Below, piece by piece: positions 16,820 through 25,899 of a stretch of DNA of 36,349 nt. Every line of letters starts with the position of its first letter. The first letter of the stretch is position 1. The notes beneath the pieces are model-generated. The model was not told where the DNA came from and ran no database searches. It saw nothing but the letters and a program-made list of their open reading frames with translations. Origin of the DNA: Thermodesulfovibrio sp. (lineage in GTDB: Bacteria > Nitrospirota > Thermodesulfovibrionia > Thermodesulfovibrionales > Thermodesulfovibrionaceae). A program made the translations under genes and the position numbers. The stretch spans positions 1 through 36,349 of the forward strand of contig JANXCZ010000035.1 of assembly GCA_025060075.1 (NCBI GenBank), in the 5' to 3' direction.

Positions 16820-16849
16820 TTGCTAAAAAAATAAGCTTCAGGATAAAAT
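16820..16849 (+). promoter_or_regulatory. Possible rpmE promoter
   Basis: TTGCTA (16820-16825), an 18-base spacer and TAAAAT (16844-16849) lie in the 78-base gap before rpmE. A TTGACT at 16805-16810 is an alternative -35 but has no good -10 at the right distance. Weak matches in AT-rich DNA, so tentative. Confidence 0.35.
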
Positions 16850-16877
16850 TAATTATTAAATTTTAATGGAGGAGGAA

Positions 16878-17078
16878 ATGAAGGAAAAGATTCATCCAGA
16901 ATACAAAGAAGCAAGGGTTATATGTGCTTGCGGAGAAACATTTATTACTCGTTCAACAAAGCCTTTAATTAAGGTAGATATATGCTCTAAATGTCATCCA
17001 TTTTATACAGGAAAACAGAAAATTGTTGACACAGAAGGTAGAGTAGAAAAGTTTATGAAAAAATACAGCAAGAAATAG
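16878..17078 (+). CDS. rpmE: 50S ribosomal protein L31, zinc-binding form
   Basis: A 66-residue protein of the large subunit at the subunit interface. The start is ATG 16878, because GGAGGAGG (16868-16875) sits 5 bases before it; the ATG at 16866 overlaps that SD and would add only MEEE. The N-terminus [19 protein letters not shown] and the later [24 protein letters not shown] are typical. Cysteines 16, 18, 36 and 39 make this the zinc-containing C+ form. It precedes yqhQ-prfA-prmC, an order shared by many bacteria. Confidence 0.96.
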   Translation: MKEKIHPEYKEARVICACGETFITRSTKPLIKVDICSKCHPFYTGKQKIVDTEGRVEKFMKKYSKK

Positions 17079-17095
17079 CAATAAAAGTTTTGCAT

Positions 17096-17140
17096 AAGGG
17101 GTTAGAACTGATTTTTCATCTTTCTAACCCCTTTTTATTT
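17096..17140 (+). terminator. Rho-independent terminator after rpmE
   Basis: A 12-bp perfect stem, AAGGGGTTAGAA (17096-17107) with TTCTAACCCCTT (17122-17133), a 14-base loop and a T-rich tail (17132-17140). It separates rpmE from the yqhQ-prfA unit, though no strong promoter is visible in the 20 bases that remain, so some read-through is likely. Confidence 0.9.
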
Positions 17141-17159
17141 TAAAAAATAAGGAGATTAG

Positions 17160-18050
17160 ATGGAAAAGAGTTTATCAATAGGTGGACAGGCTGTGATTGA
17201 AGGTGTAATGATTAAATCTCAGGAAGCATGGGCTGTTGCTGTAAGAAGTCCTGAAGGTGAAATTATATTAAAATCCGAGAGGTTTAAAAAACAAAGAAAA
17301 CTTTCAAAGATACCTATAATAAGAGGTTTTTTTGTTCTTCTTGAAACTTTATGGCTTGGCATAAAGGCAATAGATTTTAGTAGCAAGATAGTATTTAAAG
17401 AGGAAAAGTCCAGTCCATGGAGTCTCTTTTTATCATTATTTTTGGCATTTTTTATTGGAGTTTTACTATTTATTGTTCTTCCTCTATACTTGACCAAGCT
17501 TTTAGGTTATTTCTTTAACGCGGTATATAAAAACTCATTTATCTTTAATTTTGTTGATGGTGTTTTAAGGATTTTAATATTCATTGGGTATGTGTTTTTA
17601 ATAAGTATGTGGCCTAATATGAAAAGAATCTTTGCCTATCATGGAGCTGAACATAAAGCAATAAATGCCTTTGAATCAGGAGAGTCTTTAATTCCTGAAA
17701 GAATAGAAAGCTACTCAAGATTTCATGCAAGATGTGGAACAAGTTTTATATTTATTGTTTTAGTGATAAGCATTGCTTTATTTTCAATGATTCCTTCTTC
17801 ATGGAGTTTTTTCTTAAAGAGTCTTTCAAGAATTATACTTCTACCATTAATCGCAGGAGTATCCTATGAAATACTGAAAATTTCAGCGAAATGGCAAGAC
17901 AATATTATAATAAAATTTTTTATATTGCCAGGATTAATTTTCCAAAAAATAACAACAAGAGAACCTGACACTGCTCAAATAGAGGTTGCCTGCGAAGCTT
18001 TAAAAGCTGTATTAATCTTATCTAAAAAGGAGGTAGAGATAAATGCTTGA
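17160..18050 (+). CDS. DUF1385 family membrane protein (YqhQ-like)
   Basis: A 296-residue protein of unknown function from the DUF1385/YqhQ family. The N-terminus [17 protein letters not shown] is the family hallmark. Conserved polar motifs lie between membrane segments: [12 protein letters not shown] (161-172), FHARCGTSF (188-196) and, near the end, [14 protein letters not shown]. The histidines and the Glu/Asp pattern look like a metal or catalytic site. Hydrophobic helices are at about 87-120, 135-150, 194-212 and 222-240. AAGGAG precedes the ATG. The end overlaps prfA by 8 bases, and the rpmE-yqhQ-prfA-prmC neighbourhood is conserved, hinting at a translation-linked or envelope role. I do not assign a reaction. 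Confidence 0.9.
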   Translation: MEKSLSIGGQAVIEGVMIKSQEAWAVAVRSPEGEIILKSERFKKQRKLSKIPIIRGFFVLLETLWLGIKAIDFSSKIVFKEEKSSPWSLFLSLFLAFFIGVLLFIVLPLYLTKLLGYFFNAVYKNSFIFNFVDGVLRILIFIGYVFLISMWPNMKRIFAYHGAEHKAINAFESGESLIPERIESYSRFHARCGTSFIFIVLVISIALFSMIPSSWSFFLKSLSRIILLPLIAGVSYEILKISAKWQDNIIIKFFILPGLIFQKITTREPDTAQIEVACEALKAVLILSKKEVEINA

Positions 18051-19104
18051 AAAGTTAGTAGAAGTTGAAGACAAATATGAAAAAATAACTCAAACACTTT
18101 CAGATCCAAAGGTTTTTTCAGATAAAGAGGCTTATATGAAGTATTCTAAGGAGCAGGCAGAACTTGAGCCTATTGTTACAAAGTTTAGAGAATATAAAAA
18201 AGTTCTTAAACAAATAGAAGAGGCTGAGGAGATGATTAAAAGTGCTGATCAAGATTTAAAAGAGCTTGCAGAAGAAGAGTTACAAAGGCTAAAAAAAATA
18301 AAGCCTCAGCTTGAACAAGAACTCAAGATTTTGCTTTTACCAAAAGATCCCAGAGATGAAAAAAATGTAATTCTTGAGATAAGAGCTGGAACAGGTGGTG
18401 AAGAGGCAGCACTTTTTGCAGCAGATTTATTCAGAATGTATACAAGGTATGCTGAATCAAAGGGATGGAAAGTAGAAATTTTAGATTCTCATCCTACAGG
18501 TCTTGGAGGTTTTAAGGAAGTAATTCTTTCAATATCTGGAAAAGGTGCTTTTAGTAGACTTAAATATGAAAGTGGAGTGCATCGTGTACAAAGAATTCCT
18601 ATAACAGAAGCTTCAGGAAGGATTCATACATCTACTGCAACAGTAGCTGTTCTTCCAGAAGCAGAAGAAGTGGAAGTAAAAATTGATGAAAAGGATTTAA
18701 GAATAGATACTTTTTGTTCTTCTGGTCCTGGAGGACAGTCTGTAAACACAGCCTACTCTGCTGTTAGAATAGTTCATATTCCAACAGGAATAGTTGTTCA
18801 ATGTCAGGATGAAAGATCACAAATTAAAAATAAAGAAAAGGCGATGAAGGTTCTAAGGGCTCGTCTTCTTGAGATGGAAAGACAAAAAAAAGAGGCAGAA
18901 AGAGCTGCAGAAAGAAAAGGACAGGTTGGCACAGGCGAAAGAAGTGAAAGAATTAGAACTTACAACTTTCCTCAGAATAGAGTCACTGATCATAGAATAG
19001 GATTAACTCTTTATAAGCTTGATCAGATTTTAGATGGCAACATTGAGGAAATAATTGATGCATTGATCTCATATTATCAAGCTGAAAAACTTAAAGAGAT
19101 GTGA
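18043..19104 (+). CDS. prfA: Peptide chain release factor 1
   Basis: RF1 recognises UAA and UAG stop codons and triggers peptide release. The 353-residue protein has the coiled N-terminal domain, the anticodon-like tripeptide at 186-188 reading Pro-Ile-Thr (RF1 form PxT, usually PAT; RF2 has SPF), and the catalytic GGQ at 230-232 in [18 protein letters not shown]. Downstream stretches [18 protein letters not shown] and [15 protein letters not shown] are typical. SD AAAAGGAGG lies inside the end of yqhQ. The GTGA overlap at its stop couples it to prmC, whose product methylates the GGQ glutamine. Confidence 0.96.
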   Translation: MLEKLVEVEDKYEKITQTLSDPKVFSDKEAYMKYSKEQAELEPIVTKFREYKKVLKQIEEAEEMIKSADQDLKELAEEELQRLKKIKPQLEQELKILLLPKDPRDEKNVILEIRAGTGGEEAALFAADLFRMYTRYAESKGWKVEILDSHPTGLGGFKEVILSISGKGAFSRLKYESGVHRVQRIPITEASGRIHTSTATVAVLPEAEEVEVKIDEKDLRIDTFCSSGPGGQSVNTAYSAVRIVHIPTGIVVQCQDERSQIKNKEKAMKVLRARLLEMERQKKEAERAAERKGQVGTGERSERIRTYNFPQNRVTDHRIGLTLYKLDQILDGNIEEIIDALISYYQAEKLKEM

Positions 19105-19934
19105 AATCCCTTGATAAAATCAGAGAAATAGTAAATGAGTTTCATCTTGATATAAAAGAAGCTTTGGAAATTGTCTGTCATGTTTTAAAAGTTGATAAAA
19201 TAAATCTTTATATTAAAAATCCAGAAATAACACCTAAGCAGGCTGAAGCTATAAAATCTCTTGTACAAAGAAGACTAAAAAGAGAGCCTCTTCAGTATAT
19301 TCTTGGAGAATGTTCTTTTTATAACATTAAGGTTAAAGTTGGCCCTGGAGTATTAATTCCAAGACCTGAGACAGAGTTATTAGTTGAAAAAGTTATTGAA
19401 AAGAAAAGCTTAATAGCTTCTGTTGGAGACAGAGTAGTTGATTTATGCACAGGGTCAGGAGCTATTGCATTAGCTATTGGGAAGAATCTTCCTAAACTTC
19501 AGATTTATGGTGTGGATATCTCAAAGAAGGCAATAAATTATGCTATAGAAAACAAAAGATTGAATAATATAGAAAATGTTATGTTTATTGTTGGTGACTT
19601 ATTTAGTCCTTTTAGAGAAAAGGTTTTTGCTTGTATTACTGCGAATCCTCCATATGTAAAGAAAGATGAAATTTCAAATTTACAACCAGAGATTAGAGAC
19701 TATGAACCATGGGAAGCACTAAATGGAGGAGAGGATGGACTTGATTTTTATAGAAAAATTATAAAGAATGCCCGAAAATATCTTTTAAATGAAGGATTAA
19801 TTTTCTTAGAAATTGGGTATGGGCAGTTTAAAGAAGTGCAAGATATAGCATTAATGGAAGATTTTAAGGTATTGGATATGATTAAAGATGTTGCTGGAAT
19901 TGAAAGAGTTATGATATTAAAAAATAGAAAGTAA
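19101..19934 (+). CDS. prmC: Release factor glutamine N5-methyltransferase
   Basis: PrmC (HemK) methylates the Gln of the GGQ motif in release factors, using S-adenosylmethionine. The 277-residue protein has the small helical N-terminal domain (residues 1-80), then [12 protein letters not shown], the SAM loop [16 protein letters not shown] (about 112-127), VDIS and the catalytic NPPY at 182-185. The start is GTG 19101 inside the prfA stop (GTGA). Adjacent placement to its substrate gene is the standard arrangement. Confidence 0.95.
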   Translation: MKSLDKIREIVNEFHLDIKEALEIVCHVLKVDKINLYIKNPEITPKQAEAIKSLVQRRLKREPLQYILGECSFYNIKVKVGPGVLIPRPETELLVEKVIEKKSLIASVGDRVVDLCTGSGAIALAIGKNLPKLQIYGVDISKKAINYAIENKRLNNIENVMFIVGDLFSPFREKVFACITANPPYVKKDEISNLQPEIRDYEPWEALNGGEDGLDFYRKIIKNARKYLLNEGLIFLEIGYGQFKEVQDIALMEDFKVLDMIKDVAGIERVMILKNRK

Positions 19935-19968
19935 TTTTTTAAAAAATTGAATGCTGAAGGTGCTTACA

Positions 19969-20487
19969 GTGATAGAAAAGATAAATTTAGGAATGAAGTA
20001 TGTCTTTGTATCCATAATAATACTATTTACAAATGCTTATGCTGAGGAATATATAATAAACTCTGTTCCCTTTTTTCCATCCAATGATTTTCAATGTGGC
20101 CCTGCCTCCTTAGCGATGATTCTTAATTTTTTAGGGGCAAAAATAACCGTAGATGAAATAGCAAAAGAAATATATAGCAAAGAAGCCCGTGGAACATCTG
20201 ATTTTGATATGATTCTCTTTGCTCAAAAAAGAGGCTTTAAAGTCCTAAACTACAGAGGTAGTATTGAAGATATAAAGGAAAAAATAAAGGAAAATAAGCC
20301 TTTGATTGTAATGACAGATGAGGGGTACTGGTTTTATAAAAAATATCACTTTATGGTAGTCTTGGGTTTTGATGATAAAAATATTATAGTAAACTCAGGA
20401 AAAAAGATGCATGAAAAGATAAACATTAAAGAGTTTAAGAAAAAATGGAGCAAAGCAGGATATTGGACACTTTTAATAGATAAATAA
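19969..20487 (+). CDS. Secreted C39-like (papain-fold) cysteine peptidase domain protein
   Basis: A small exported protein. GTG 19969 is preferred, since GAAGG (19956-19960) sits 8 bases before it; ATG 19951 has no SD, and ATG 19993 is a further option. All give a signal peptide with hydrophobic core YVFVSIIILFTNAYA and cleavage before EEY. The mature part of about 147 residues has the C39-like signature FQCGPASLAMILNFLG (catalytic Cys), then KYHFMVVLGFDD (catalytic His) and an Asn/Asp in NIIVNSG. Family members cleave at Gly-Gly leaders or act as periplasmic or lipoprotein peptidases. No bacteriocin or ABC exporter gene is nearby, so the substrate is unknown. It sits between prmC and glgC without clear functional connection. 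Confidence 0.8.
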   Translation: MIEKINLGMKYVFVSIIILFTNAYAEEYIINSVPFFPSNDFQCGPASLAMILNFLGAKITVDEIAKEIYSKEARGTSDFDMILFAQKRGFKVLNYRGSIEDIKEKIKENKPLIVMTDEGYWFYKKYHFMVVLGFDDKNIIVNSGKKMHEKINIKEFKKKWSKAGYWTLLIDK

Positions 20488-20502
20488 GGAGGAATAACAA
20501 AT

Positions 20503-21738
20503 ATGTCAAAGATTTTAGCAATAGTTCTTGCAGGAGGAAAAGGTGAAAGACTTTTCCCTCTAACATCATTTAGATCAAAGCCTTCTGTTCCTTTTGGTGC
20601 AAGATACAGAATAGTGGATTTTGTTCTAAGTAATCTCGTTAACTCTCAGATTTACTCAATTTATCTTCTTGTTCAGTATAAGTCTCAGTCTCTTATTGAG
20701 CACATAAGACAAAACTGGTTTTTCTCTTCTGTAGGAAGGGATCATTTTGTAACAGTTGTTCCTCCTCAGATGCGTATGGGACCTGAATGGTTTCAGGGAA
20801 CAGCAGATGCGGTATTTCAAAATATTGGATTAATTAGAGAGCATAATCCTGATATCGTTTTAATTTTTGGTGCAGATCATATTTACAGGATGGACGTAAG
20901 GCAGATGATAAAGTTTCATTTAGAAAATAATGCACAGGTTACTGTAGCTGCAAGACCGGTATCATTAAAGCTTGCATCATCTTTTGGAGTAATAGTAGCA
21001 GATTCTGACCAGAGAATTGAAGGTTTCCAGGAAAAACCAAAAGAGCCCATCCCTATGCCTGATAATCCAGAGATGGCGTATGTTTCAATGGGTAACTACA
21101 TATTCAATACAGACATTTTAATTGATGCTTTAGTGCGGGCTGAGAAGAAAAGACAACATGATTTTGGTGCCCATGTTATACCTGATCTTGTTGGAAGGAA
21201 ATGCAGGGTTTATGCCTATGATTTTTCTAAAAATGAGATTCCTGACATTAAACCCTATGAAGAACGTGGTTACTGGAGAGATGTAGGAACAATAAGTGCA
21301 TATTTTGAGGCTCATATGGATATGCTTGGAGAAAAACCTATCTTTGACATATGTAATAGAATGTGGCCTATTCATCCTGTTAGATACGAGGGTCCTCCAG
21401 TCAAAATTCTTGATGGAGAGATAAAAAATAGTGTTATTGCTGAAGGAGTATTGATATACGGAGGAAAAATAGAAAATTCCTTTATAAGAAGTGGTAGTAT
21501 AATAGAGAAAGGCGCAGAGGTAAGGGATTGTATTATTATGGATGATGTGGTGGTAAAAAAAGGCAGTAAACTTTATAGAGTTATAGTTGACAAAAAAAAT
21601 GTTGTTTATGAAGGAGAAAAGATAGGATTTTCACCTGAACAAGATCGTTTCAGATGTCATATAGATTCCTCAGGAATATGTATTCTTCCAAGAGCAGCAA
21701 GATATAATGATTGGCTTAAAGAGATTAATCGTGTTTAG
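20503..21738 (+). CDS. glgC: Glucose-1-phosphate adenylyltransferase
   Basis: Makes ADP-glucose from glucose 1-phosphate and ATP, the committed step of glycogen synthesis. The 411-residue protein starts LAIVLAGGKGERLFPLTSFR, with the nucleotide-binding GGKGxRL loop. SKPSVPFGARYRIVDFVLSN, WFQGTADAVFQN, LIFGADHIYRMD, FQEKPKEP, YVSMGNYIFN and YWRDVGTISAY are all GlgC hallmarks. The C-terminal beta-helix (after residue 300) carries allosteric control in this family. A strong SD (AAGGAGG) precedes the ATG. No other glycogen genes are in the window. Confidence 0.96.
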   Translation: MSKILAIVLAGGKGERLFPLTSFRSKPSVPFGARYRIVDFVLSNLVNSQIYSIYLLVQYKSQSLIEHIRQNWFFSSVGRDHFVTVVPPQMRMGPEWFQGTADAVFQNIGLIREHNPDIVLIFGADHIYRMDVRQMIKFHLENNAQVTVAARPVSLKLASSFGVIVADSDQRIEGFQEKPKEPIPMPDNPEMAYVSMGNYIFNTDILIDALVRAEKKRQHDFGAHVIPDLVGRKCRVYAYDFSKNEIPDIKPYEERGYWRDVGTISAYFEAHMDMLGEKPIFDICNRMWPIHPVRYEGPPVKILDGEIKNSVIAEGVLIYGGKIENSFIRSGSIIEKGAEVRDCIIMDDVVVKKGSKLYRVIVDKKNVVYEGEKIGFSPEQDRFRCHIDSSGICILPRAARYNDWLKEINRV

Positions 21739-23893
21739 GAGTTTTTTAATCTTTATTATTTTATTATTTTCTTGTCTTCCTACACACGCCCAAACACAAG
21801 AAAAGAAAAAAATCTTAATTCTTAATTCATATCATCATGGGTTAAGCTGGACAGACAACATAATAAAAGGAATTAAAGAGTCATTGAGTTCAATTGAGAA
21901 CAAGATTGAATACTACATTGAGTATATGGATACTAAGCGTTTTTACGGAGAAAAATACTTTGAAAAAATTTTTAATCTTATAAGTTATAAATATCATGGA
22001 GTTAAATTTGACCTTATAATCGTTTCAGATAACGATGCATTACTATTTACAATAAAGCATTATGAAAGACTATTTTATGGAATACCTGTTGTTTTCTGTG
22101 GAATTAACAACTTTAAAGATGAATTAATAAAAAAATACAGAAAATGGTTTACAGGAGTGGCTGAAGAGACAGACATAAGAAACACGCTTGATATAGCTCT
22201 TAAGCTTCATCCCAATACACAAAGAGTTTATGTTATTAATGATATAACAACCACAGGAATTGCAATGAAGAAAAGTCTTTTAGAGGTAGTACCAGAGTTT
22301 TCAGATAAAGTAAGTTTTATTATGCTTGAAAATCCAGATATGAAAGAACTACAGAAAGAGGTTGGAAAAATACCTCCAAGAAGTATAATTCTTCTTTTGC
22401 TTGTAAACAGGGATAAAACTGGAAACTTTTTTGCCTATGAGGAAAGTCTTGATTTAATCTATTCATATACAAACTCTCCAATATACAGTGTATGGGATTT
22501 TTATCTTGGCAGAGGCATTATTGGAGGAAAGTTAACAAGTGCATTTCTGCAAGGCAAGAAAGCAGGAGAGTTAGCATTACAGATTCTACAAGGCAAATCT
22601 CCTTCAGAGATAGCAGTTATTAAAGAAAGCCCTAATGAGTATATGTTTGATTATAATGAATTAACAAAGTTTAATATTTCAGTGAATGAACTTCCTAAGG
22701 AAAGCGTAATTATTAATTTTCCTGAAACTTTTTTTGTGAAGTATAAAAAAAGTTTGATGATTATTTCGATTATTTTCATTACTCTTTCCCTTATAATAGT
22801 TATTCTCATTATAAACATCTCAAAGAGAAAAAGAATAGAGGAACAATTAAGAATTTCAGAGAAAAAATATAGAGACCTTTATGATAATGCACCTGATATG
22901 TATCACTCTGTTGATAAAAATGGAATCATTATTGAATGTAATGAAACAGAGGCAAAAATGTTAGGATATAAAAAAGAAGAGATAATTGGCAAACCGATAA
23001 CTTATTTTATGACTGAAGAGTCAAAAAAAGCTCAAGCAGAATTTTTTTCAAATATAGAAAAATACAGTTTTGTTCAAGTTGAAAGAGACTTTGTAAGAAA
23101 GGATGGCTCGGTATTTACAGCCTCATTAAATGTTTATGTTGAGGTAGATGAAAAAGGAAACTTTGTTAAAACAAGAACAATAGGAAGGGATATTACATAC
23201 AGAAAAAAGATGGAGGAAGAACTTAGAAGATCAAGGGAGGCATTAAGAAAGTTATCAGTATATTTACAAAATGTAAGAGAAAATGAAAGAAAAGAGATTG
23301 CCAAAGAGATTCATGATGAGTTAGGTCAGTCTCTTACAGCATTAAAGCTATCTTTATCATGGATTAAAAAGCGTATTGAAGATGAGGTTTTACATACGAA
23401 GTTTGATGAAACATTAAGCATAGTGAATGCTTTAATAAAACAGGTTCAAAATATATCAAACAGACTGCGTCCCTCTATTATTGATCATTTAACCCTTGAA
23501 GATGCTATAATTTGGCAGGTTAAAGAGTTTGAAAAAAATACCTCTATAGTATGTCAGGTTGATATTTCAGAGGATGGTGTTAAACTATCAAAAAATGTAT
23601 CTTTAACTATTTTTAGAATATTCCAAGAAGCACTGACTAATATAGCAAGACATGCTAATGCAACAGAGGTATATATTAAGATGTTTAAGTCGGAATCAAG
23701 CCTTTTATTAATTATTAAAGATAATGGCATAGGAATACCGGAGGAAAAAATTAAAAGCCCTGAGTCATTTGGTTTAATGGCAATGAGAGAGAGAGCTTAC
23801 TCTATAGGTGCCACTCTTGATATACGTAGAGGAACTGAAAGAGGTACAGAAATAATTATTTCAGTGCCTATAAAAACTGATAAAAATGAATAG
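21707..23893 (+). CDS. Sensor histidine kinase with periplasmic ABC substrate-binding-like domain and PAS
   Basis: A 728-residue membrane kinase. A signal sequence lies at residues about 10-28 (FLIFIILLFSCLPTHA). An ABC_sub_bind-type periplasmic domain spans about 35-320 (ILILNSYHHGLSWTDNI, DLIIVSDNDALLF, IPVVFCGINNF). One membrane helix is at 349-371 and a PAS domain at about 385-500. A NarL-type HisKA_3 domain carries phospho-acceptor His536 (IAKEIHDELGQSL), and the HATPase domain has N-box Asn645 and G1 box DNGIG 672-676. ATG 21707 lies 32 bases inside glgC; GTG 21731 is an alternative start that keeps the signal sequence. The periplasmic module suggests sensing of a small solute. It overlaps the response regulator gene by 8 bases. 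Confidence 0.92.
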   Translation: MIGLKRLIVFRSFLIFIILLFSCLPTHAQTQEKKKILILNSYHHGLSWTDNIIKGIKESLSSIENKIEYYIEYMDTKRFYGEKYFEKIFNLISYKYHGVKFDLIIVSDNDALLFTIKHYERLFYGIPVVFCGINNFKDELIKKYRKWFTGVAEETDIRNTLDIALKLHPNTQRVYVINDITTTGIAMKKSLLEVVPEFSDKVSFIMLENPDMKELQKEVGKIPPRSIILLLLVNRDKTGNFFAYEESLDLIYSYTNSPIYSVWDFYLGRGIIGGKLTSAFLQGKKAGELALQILQGKSPSEIAVIKESPNEYMFDYNELTKFNISVNELPKESVIINFPETFFVKYKKSLMIISIIFITLSLIIVILIINISKRKRIEEQLRISEKKYRDLYDNAPDMYHSVDKNGIIIECNETEAKMLGYKKEEIIGKPITYFMTEESKKAQAEFFSNIEKYSFVQVERDFVRKDGSVFTASLNVYVEVDEKGNFVKTRTIGRDITYRKKMEEELRRSREALRKLSVYLQNVRENERKEIAKEIHDELGQSLTALKLSLSWIKKRIEDEVLHTKFDETLSIVNALIKQVQNISNRLRPSIIDHLTLEDAIIWQVKEFEKNTSIVCQVDISEDGVKLSKNVSLTIFRIFQEALTNIARHANATEVYIKMFKSESSLLLIIKDNGIGIPEEKIKSPESFGLMAMRERAYSIGATLDIRRGTERGTEIIISVPIKTDKNE

Positions 23894-24527
23894 GGAATTA
23901 AAAGTTTTGATTGTTGATGATCATACTCTTTTTAGAAAAGGATTAAAAGAAATCCTTCTTGATACTCCCTATATTAAAGAGTGCAAGGAGGCAAAAAGTG
24001 GATATGAAGCAATTGATATTCTCTCAAAGGAAAGCTTTGATATAGTATTTCTTGACATTGCTATGTCTGAGATAAACGGAATAGAGACATTGAAAAGAAT
24101 CAGAAGTTTATATCCAGAAACAAAGATACTAATGTTAAGTATGTATCCTGAAGAACAGTATGCAATAAGATCATTAAAGTGTGGTGCATCAGGATATTTA
24201 ACAAAATCAGCAGATCCTGAAGAACTCTTAAAGGCAATTGATAAAATAATTAAGGGTGGTAAATATTTACCTTATGCTTTTTCAGAGAAATTGCTTCATT
24301 ACATTGATAAATCTGAAGATATTTCGCCTCATGAAAAGCTATCAGAAAGAGAATTTCAAGTTTTTTTGATGATAGCTAAAGGAAAGAGCCTTATTGAAAT
24401 CTCTAAGGAACTTTCAATAAGCATTAAGACAGTAAGTACATATAGAGCAAGAATTCTTGAAAAACTTGGAGTTGAGAATAATGCTGAAATTATAAACTAT
24501 GCTATTAAACATGGTTTAATAGTTTAA
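23886..24527 (+). CDS. NarL/LuxR-family response regulator
   Basis: Partner of the preceding kinase (8-base overlap). Residues 1-120 are a receiver domain with acidic pair D11-D12, phospho-acceptor D57 (VFLDIAMSEINGIE), S85 and K107 (GYLTKSADPEEL). The common MP after the phospho-Asp is MS here. Residues 150-210 are a LuxR-type helix-turn-helix (LSEREFQVFLMIAKGKS, IEISKELSISIKTVSTYRARILEKLG). It should dimerise on phosphorylation and control transcription; targets cannot be read from the window. Its stop codon is 1 base from the 3' end of the convergent tRNA-Leu gene. Confidence 0.94.
   Translation: MNRELKVLIVDDHTLFRKGLKEILLDTPYIKECKEAKSGYEAIDILSKESFDIVFLDIAMSEINGIETLKRIRSLYPETKILMLSMYPEEQYAIRSLKCGASGYLTKSADPEELLKAIDKIIKGGKYLPYAFSEKLLHYIDKSEDISPHEKLSEREFQVFLMIAKGKSLIEISKELSISIKTVSTYRARILEKLGVENNAEIINYAIKHGLIV
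24502..24522. other. AT-rich hairpin at the convergent gene junction
   Basis: A perfect 9-bp stem CTATTAAAC / GTTTAATAG with an ATG loop lies in the last codons of the response regulator gene, 7 bases from the end of the convergent tRNA gene. It lacks GC pairs and a clear U-tract, so it is at best a weak bidirectional terminator. Confidence 0.3.
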
Positions 24528-24528
24528 A

Positions 24529-24609
24529 TGCGAGAGGAGGGATTTGAACCCTCACGGGTTTCCCCACTGGATTCTAAGTCCAGCGCGTCTGCCATTCCGC
24601 CACTCTCGC
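24529..24609 (-). tRNA. tRNA-Leu (anticodon UAG)
   Basis: On the minus strand the sequence begins GCGAGAG (24609-24603) and ends CTCTCGC plus discriminator A (24529), a perfect 7-bp acceptor stem. The anticodon stem-loop is CTGGA-CTTAGAA-TCCAG, giving anticodon UAG for CUN leucine codons. The long variable arm (GTGGGGAAACCCGT region) marks a class II tRNA, and the T arm GAGGG-TTCAAAT-CCCTC is intact. CCA is not encoded. At 81 bases it lies 25 bases downstream of purD and appears to share that transcript. Confidence 0.96.
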
Positions 24610-24633
24610 TTTATAGTTTTATTTTAAAAGAAT

Positions 24634-25899
24634 CTATATGTTCAATCCAATGTCTTTTCTGTATTGCATTCCCTCAAATTTTATAAGTTCTATAGCAGAG
24701 TATACTTTTTGCCTTGCCTCTTTGATATCTTTGCCTAAGGCTGTTACTCCTAAAACTCTTCCTCCATTAGTTACTATCTTACCTTCTTCATTGAATTTAG
24801 TTCCTGCATGAAAAACAAATAAATCCTTAATGTTTTTAACCATTTCAAGTCCCGTTATAGGGACTCCCTTTTTATACTTACCAGGATATCCTTCTGATGC
24901 TAAGATAACACATAAAGAGGCATCGGATTTCCATTTAACCTCTACTTTATTTAATTTTTGCTCTGAAATAGCCATGAATATATCTACTAAATCTGTTTCA
25001 AGTCTTGGAAGTATAACCTGAGTTTCAGGGTCTCCAAACCTGCAGTTAAACTCAAGCACATAGGGTTTGTTATTGACAATCATTAATCCGGCATACAGAA
25101 TTCCTTTATAGACAATCCCTTCTTGTTTTAATCCTTTAATAGTGGGATTTATAATGGTTTCTAAAATCTCCTTTTCAAGTTCTGGAGTAATTATTGGATT
25201 AGGGCTGAATGTTCCCATACCACCAGTATTTGGACCTTCATCGTTATCTAAAAGTCTCTTATGATCCTTAGATGTAACCATAGGAATAGTATTCTTTCCA
25301 TCAGTAAAAACAAGATAAGAAGCTTCTTTCCCTGATAAAAATTCTTCAATGACTACTTTGTCTCCAGCTGCTCCAAATACTTTTTCTTTCATTATAAGTC
25401 TCAAAGCTTCAAAGGCTTCTTCATAGTTTTGACATACGAAGACTCCTTTACCTGCAGCAAGTCCATCAGCTTTAATAACAATTGGAGTTCCCTTTAGTCT
25501 TATATATTCTTCTGCATGGGTATAGGATGTAAAAACTTTATATTCTGCAGTTGGAATTTTATGTCTCTTCATAAACTCTTTCGCAAATACCTTACTACTT
25601 TCAATCTGTGCAGCTAATTTTGTAGGTCCAATTATTCTCCTTCCTTCTTTTTGAAAAACATCAATAATTCCTTTAGCAAGAGGTTCTTCTGGTCCTACCA
25701 CTGTAAGATCAATCCACTCATATTTTACGAAGTCAACAAGAGCAGAAAAATCTTTATTTTCAACTTCTATACACTCAGCAATCTCAGATATTCCTGCATT
25801 TCCTGGAGCACAATAAATTTTGTCTACTACCCTTGATTGAGCAAGTTTCCATATGATAGCATGCTCTCTTCCCCCTGAACCTATAACGAGAACTTTCAT
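24634..25899 (-). CDS. purD: Phosphoribosylamine-glycine ligase (GAR synthetase)
   Basis: Joins glycine to phosphoribosylamine with ATP, step 2 of purine synthesis. The 421-residue protein has the ATP-grasp layout: KVLVIGSGGREHAIIWKLAQS at the N-terminus, CAPGNAGI, DLTVVGPEEPLAKGI, PIVIKADGLAAGKGVFV, VIEEFLSGKEASYLVFTDG, GPNTGGMGTFSPNP and EFNCRFGDPETQVILPRL. A strong SD (GAGGAGG) lies in the end of the globin gene, which overlaps purD by 4 bases. It is the last protein gene of the long minus-strand nucleotide operon. Confidence 0.97.
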   Translation of the reverse strand: MKVLVIGSGGREHAIIWKLAQSRVVDKIYCAPGNAGISEIAECIEVENKDFSALVDFVKYEWIDLTVVGPEEPLAKGIIDVFQKEGRRIIGPTKLAAQIESSKVFAKEFMKRHKIPTAEYKVFTSYTHAEEYIRLKGTPIVIKADGLAAGKGVFVCQNYEEAFEALRLIMKEKVFGAAGDKVVIEEFLSGKEASYLVFTDGKNTIPMVTSKDHKRLLDNDEGPNTGGMGTFSPNPIITPELEKEILETIINPTIKGLKQEGIVYKGILYAGLMIVNNKPYVLEFNCRFGDPETQVILPRLETDLVDIFMAISEQKLNKVEVKWKSDASLCVILASEGYPGKYKKGVPITGLEMVKNIKDLFVFHAGTKFNEEGKIVTNGGRVLGVTALGKDIKEARQKVYSAIELIKFEGMQYRKDIGLNI

